Positions 62,649 to 64,000 of a stretch of 64,000 nucleotides of DNA are shown here, in pieces. Made by a program: the position numbers and the translations under genes. Source of the DNA: Edaphobacter sp. (GTDB taxonomy: Bacteria > Acidobacteriota > Terriglobia > Terriglobales > Acidobacteriaceae); NCBI GenBank assembly GCA_025462645.1, contig JAOAPB010000104.1, positions 1 through 64,000 of the forward strand. Direction: 5' to 3'. The notes below the pieces were generated by a model. The model ran no database searches and had not been told where the DNA came from. It worked only from the letters and a program-made list of their open reading frames with translations. Each line of letters opens with the position of its first letter. The first letter of the stretch is position 1.

Positions 62649-62780
62649 CCAACTTCCATTCTACCGATTCAGGTGAAACGGTCTGGCTCGGCCCTCCGCG
62701 GATCTCACGGATGTAGCGGATGAGAGGCCAAGAGAAAGAGCGAGCCTCTTTCTGACCCTTAGAATCACCGAGCCAATTTC

Positions 62781-63590
62781 TCAAATCTCGCTCCTGAGAT
62801 CTGTGTAATCTATGGCCGTCTTAACCGGCATCTCCGGAGTAGCAGCAATTAGCGTTCGTGTGTACTCATGTGCAGGAGCATGACAGACCTGCTCACACTC
62901 ACCTAGCTCCACCAGCCGTCCCCGCTGCATCACAGCCACACGATCACACAAATACCGAATCAGCGGCATCGAGTGCGAGATAAACAGATAAGTTAATCCA
63001 TATCTCTTCTGCAAATCCCGCAACAGATTCACCACTTGCGCTCCAACGCTCACATCAAGCGCGCTCACCGGTTCATCCAGCACTAGAAACTCCGGTCTCA
63101 GCGCCAGCGCCCTCGCAATATTGATCCTCTGCCGCTGCCCTCCACTGAACTCATGCGGATATCGCTCCAGTGCCGACTCATCTAGTCCAACCTCCTGCAA
63201 CATCGTTATCAGTTGAGCCCTGCCTCCCCATTGTCGCTTTCGATGTATAGCAAATGGCTCCGCCAGAATCTCCCTCACCGACATCCTCGGATTCAGCGCC
63301 GCATACGGGTCCTGAAACACGATCTGCATCCTTCGCCGCATCGATCTCATTTCGCTCGAGCTTGCAGCCAGCAGATCCACTCCCTCATAGAGCACCTCGC
63401 CCGCAGTCGGCTCCACCAGTCGCAAAAGCATCCGAGCCACAGTGCTCTTGCCGCTTCCTGACTCGCCAACCAGCCCTAGCGTCTCGCCCCGCCTGATCGC
63501 AAACGAGACATCGTTCACAACGCGAGCCCCCGCGCCATACTCCTTCACCAATCCCCGAGCCTCCACCAGCACCGTCTCATCCATCGGCAT
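62781..63590 (-). CDS. Oligopeptide-type ABC transporter ATPase (OppF/DppF-like), without partner genes
   Basis: 269 residues. Walker A GLVGESGSGKSTVARMLLRL, signature motif FSGGQRQRINIARALA, Walker B FLVLDEPVSALDVS and the switch His in YLFISHSMPLI are all present, and the C-terminal RGRLVELGECEQV extension is of the Opp/Dpp type. No permease or binding-protein gene is next to it here; the neighbours are the TauE gene and an SDR remnant. Either the other parts lie elsewhere or this is an orphan. Confidence 0.88.
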   Translation of the reverse strand: MPMDETVLVEARGLVKEYGAGARVVNDVSFAIRRGETLGLVGESGSGKSTVARMLLRLVEPTAGEVLYEGVDLLAASSSEMRSMRRRMQIVFQDPYAALNPRMSVREILAEPFAIHRKRQWGGRAQLITMLQEVGLDESALERYPHEFSGGQRQRINIARALALRPEFLVLDEPVSALDVSVGAQVVNLLRDLQKRYGLTYLFISHSMPLIRYLCDRVAVMQRGRLVELGECEQVCHAPAHEYTRTLIAATPEMPVKTAIDYTDLRSEI

Positions 63591-63638
63591 AGTCGGATGC
63601 TACCATCCAAAAAGGAGCGAATCTTGACGTTGCAGGTC

Positions 63639-63914
63639 ATGAACCTCACCAGGAAGACTGCCCTCGTTACTGGCGCCAGCGCCGGAATAGGCTGGGCTAC
63701 CGCCGACGCTGAACTCCGCAAGCACGGCATTAAGGTTGGAGCCATCTGCCCGGGGGAGTAAAAACCGAGTTCGCCCTCGGCGCGGGCGCACCGAAGAGAT
63801 GGTACGCAGCTCCCACTGGATGGATCCCGCAGAGGTAGCCGAAACCATCGTCTTCGCCTGCCTTCAGCCATCCAACGTCGCATTCCCCAGATGACCATCC
63901 GCCACATGGGCTAA
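63639..63914 (+). pseudogene. Short-chain dehydrogenase/reductase remnant
   Basis: From ATG 63639 the frame reads MNLTRKTALVTGASAGIGWA, the NAD(P)-binding start of an SDR, and then jumps to ELRKHGIKVGAICPGE and a stop. The next frame goes on with RTEEMVRSSHWMDPAEVAET and IVFACLQPSNV, an SDR C-terminus. The catalytic Tyr-Lys region in the middle is deleted, so the gene is dead. Confidence 0.8.
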
Positions 63915-63920
63915 CCGCCG

Positions 63921-64000
63921 CTATCCGAGCTTTGGATGCGCCAGATGAAAGCCTGTAGTCTCCTGATAAGCCCGCGCCAAAGCCGCAACCTGAGCATCCG
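63921..64000 (-). CDS. C-terminal end of a gene cut by the right edge
   Basis: The last 26 codons read DAQVAALARAYQETTGFHLA, then HPKLG and a TAG stop at 63921-63923. The pattern A..YQ.ATGFH...P resembles the C-terminus of amidase-signature enzymes, but the sequence is too short to be sure. The rest lies outside the window. Confidence 0.5.
   Translation of the reverse strand, partial: DAQVAALARAYQETTGFHLAHPKLG

Overview
The window looks like a chromosome segment from an acidobacterium of class Terriglobia (Edaphobacter / Granulicella / Terriglobus type). This is inferred from gene families typical of that group: a large TonB-dependent beta-barrel protein with an N-terminal carboxypeptidase-regulatory domain, a VWFA-related secreted protein, a DUF4252 protein, a GH106 enzyme, and dispersed repeats of the 'GTCATTCTGAGCGAAGCGAAG' kind. 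No phage, transposase, CRISPR array or rRNA was seen.

Layout. (1) 1-7.5 kb: a malonate decarboxylase operon mdcA-B-C-D-E-FG-H, with a divergent LysR gene cut by the left edge. The transporter (MdcF) and the prosthetic-group transferase (MdcG) are one continuous reading frame. The operon ends against the C-terminal stub of a broken GH106-type glycosidase, and its base composition looks lower in GC than the DNA to its right. Both suggest an acquired block. (2) 7.7-22.6 kb: an L-rhamnose / rhamnoside utilisation locus with a TPR protein, TonB-dependent receptor, GH106 glycosidase, COG3618 amidohydrolase (sugar lactonase type), L-fucose/arabinose-isomerase-like protein, L-rhamnose mutarotase, GH39-like glycosidase, and a regulator that joins an IclR-type HTH to a sugar-binding periplasmic-protein fold. 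Three copies of a 17-bp dyad of the form ATTTCA-N5-TGAAAT lie in the two divergent promoter regions of this locus. They are the best candidates for the regulator's operators, so the two divergons probably form one regulon. (3) 22.6-24.2 kb: an S41 peptidase pseudogene with at least four frameshifts, and tRNA-Phe.

(4) 24.4-31.3 kb: secreted adenosine deaminase-like enzyme, alpha/beta hydrolase, small membrane protein, PLP-dependent decarboxylase, short alpha-glucan phosphorylase. (5) 31.5-39.5 kb: an RND efflux operon with one membrane fusion protein and two RND pumps (MdtABC-like). (6) 39.7-52 kb: a HAD-UbiA fusion, a small hypothetical gene, pheS, several small genes, then on the minus strand pheT, a ZapB-like coiled coil, zapA, an MBL-fold hydrolase, a 6S-like RNA, an Lgt-like protein that lacks the catalytic motifs, an RluA pseudouridine synthase and a VWFA protein. 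pheS and pheT are apart and on opposite strands. PheT lacks the tRNA-binding OB domain and carries an in-frame insert that looks like a dispersed repeat. (7) 52-64 kb: DUF4252 protein, adenosine deaminase, APC permease (probable CTG start), a 51-residue basic protein, PcrA/UvrD helicase with a long acidic insert, LOG-family enzyme, DUF3050 and DUF971 proteins, a frameshifted SemiSWEET gene, a TauE/SafE permease, a lone Opp-type ABC ATPase, a short-chain dehydrogenase remnant and the tail of one more gene.

The points most worth following up are the chimeric regulator with its operator set, the MdcF-MdcG fusion at the island edge, the degenerate Lgt, and the 6S-like RNA near zapA.
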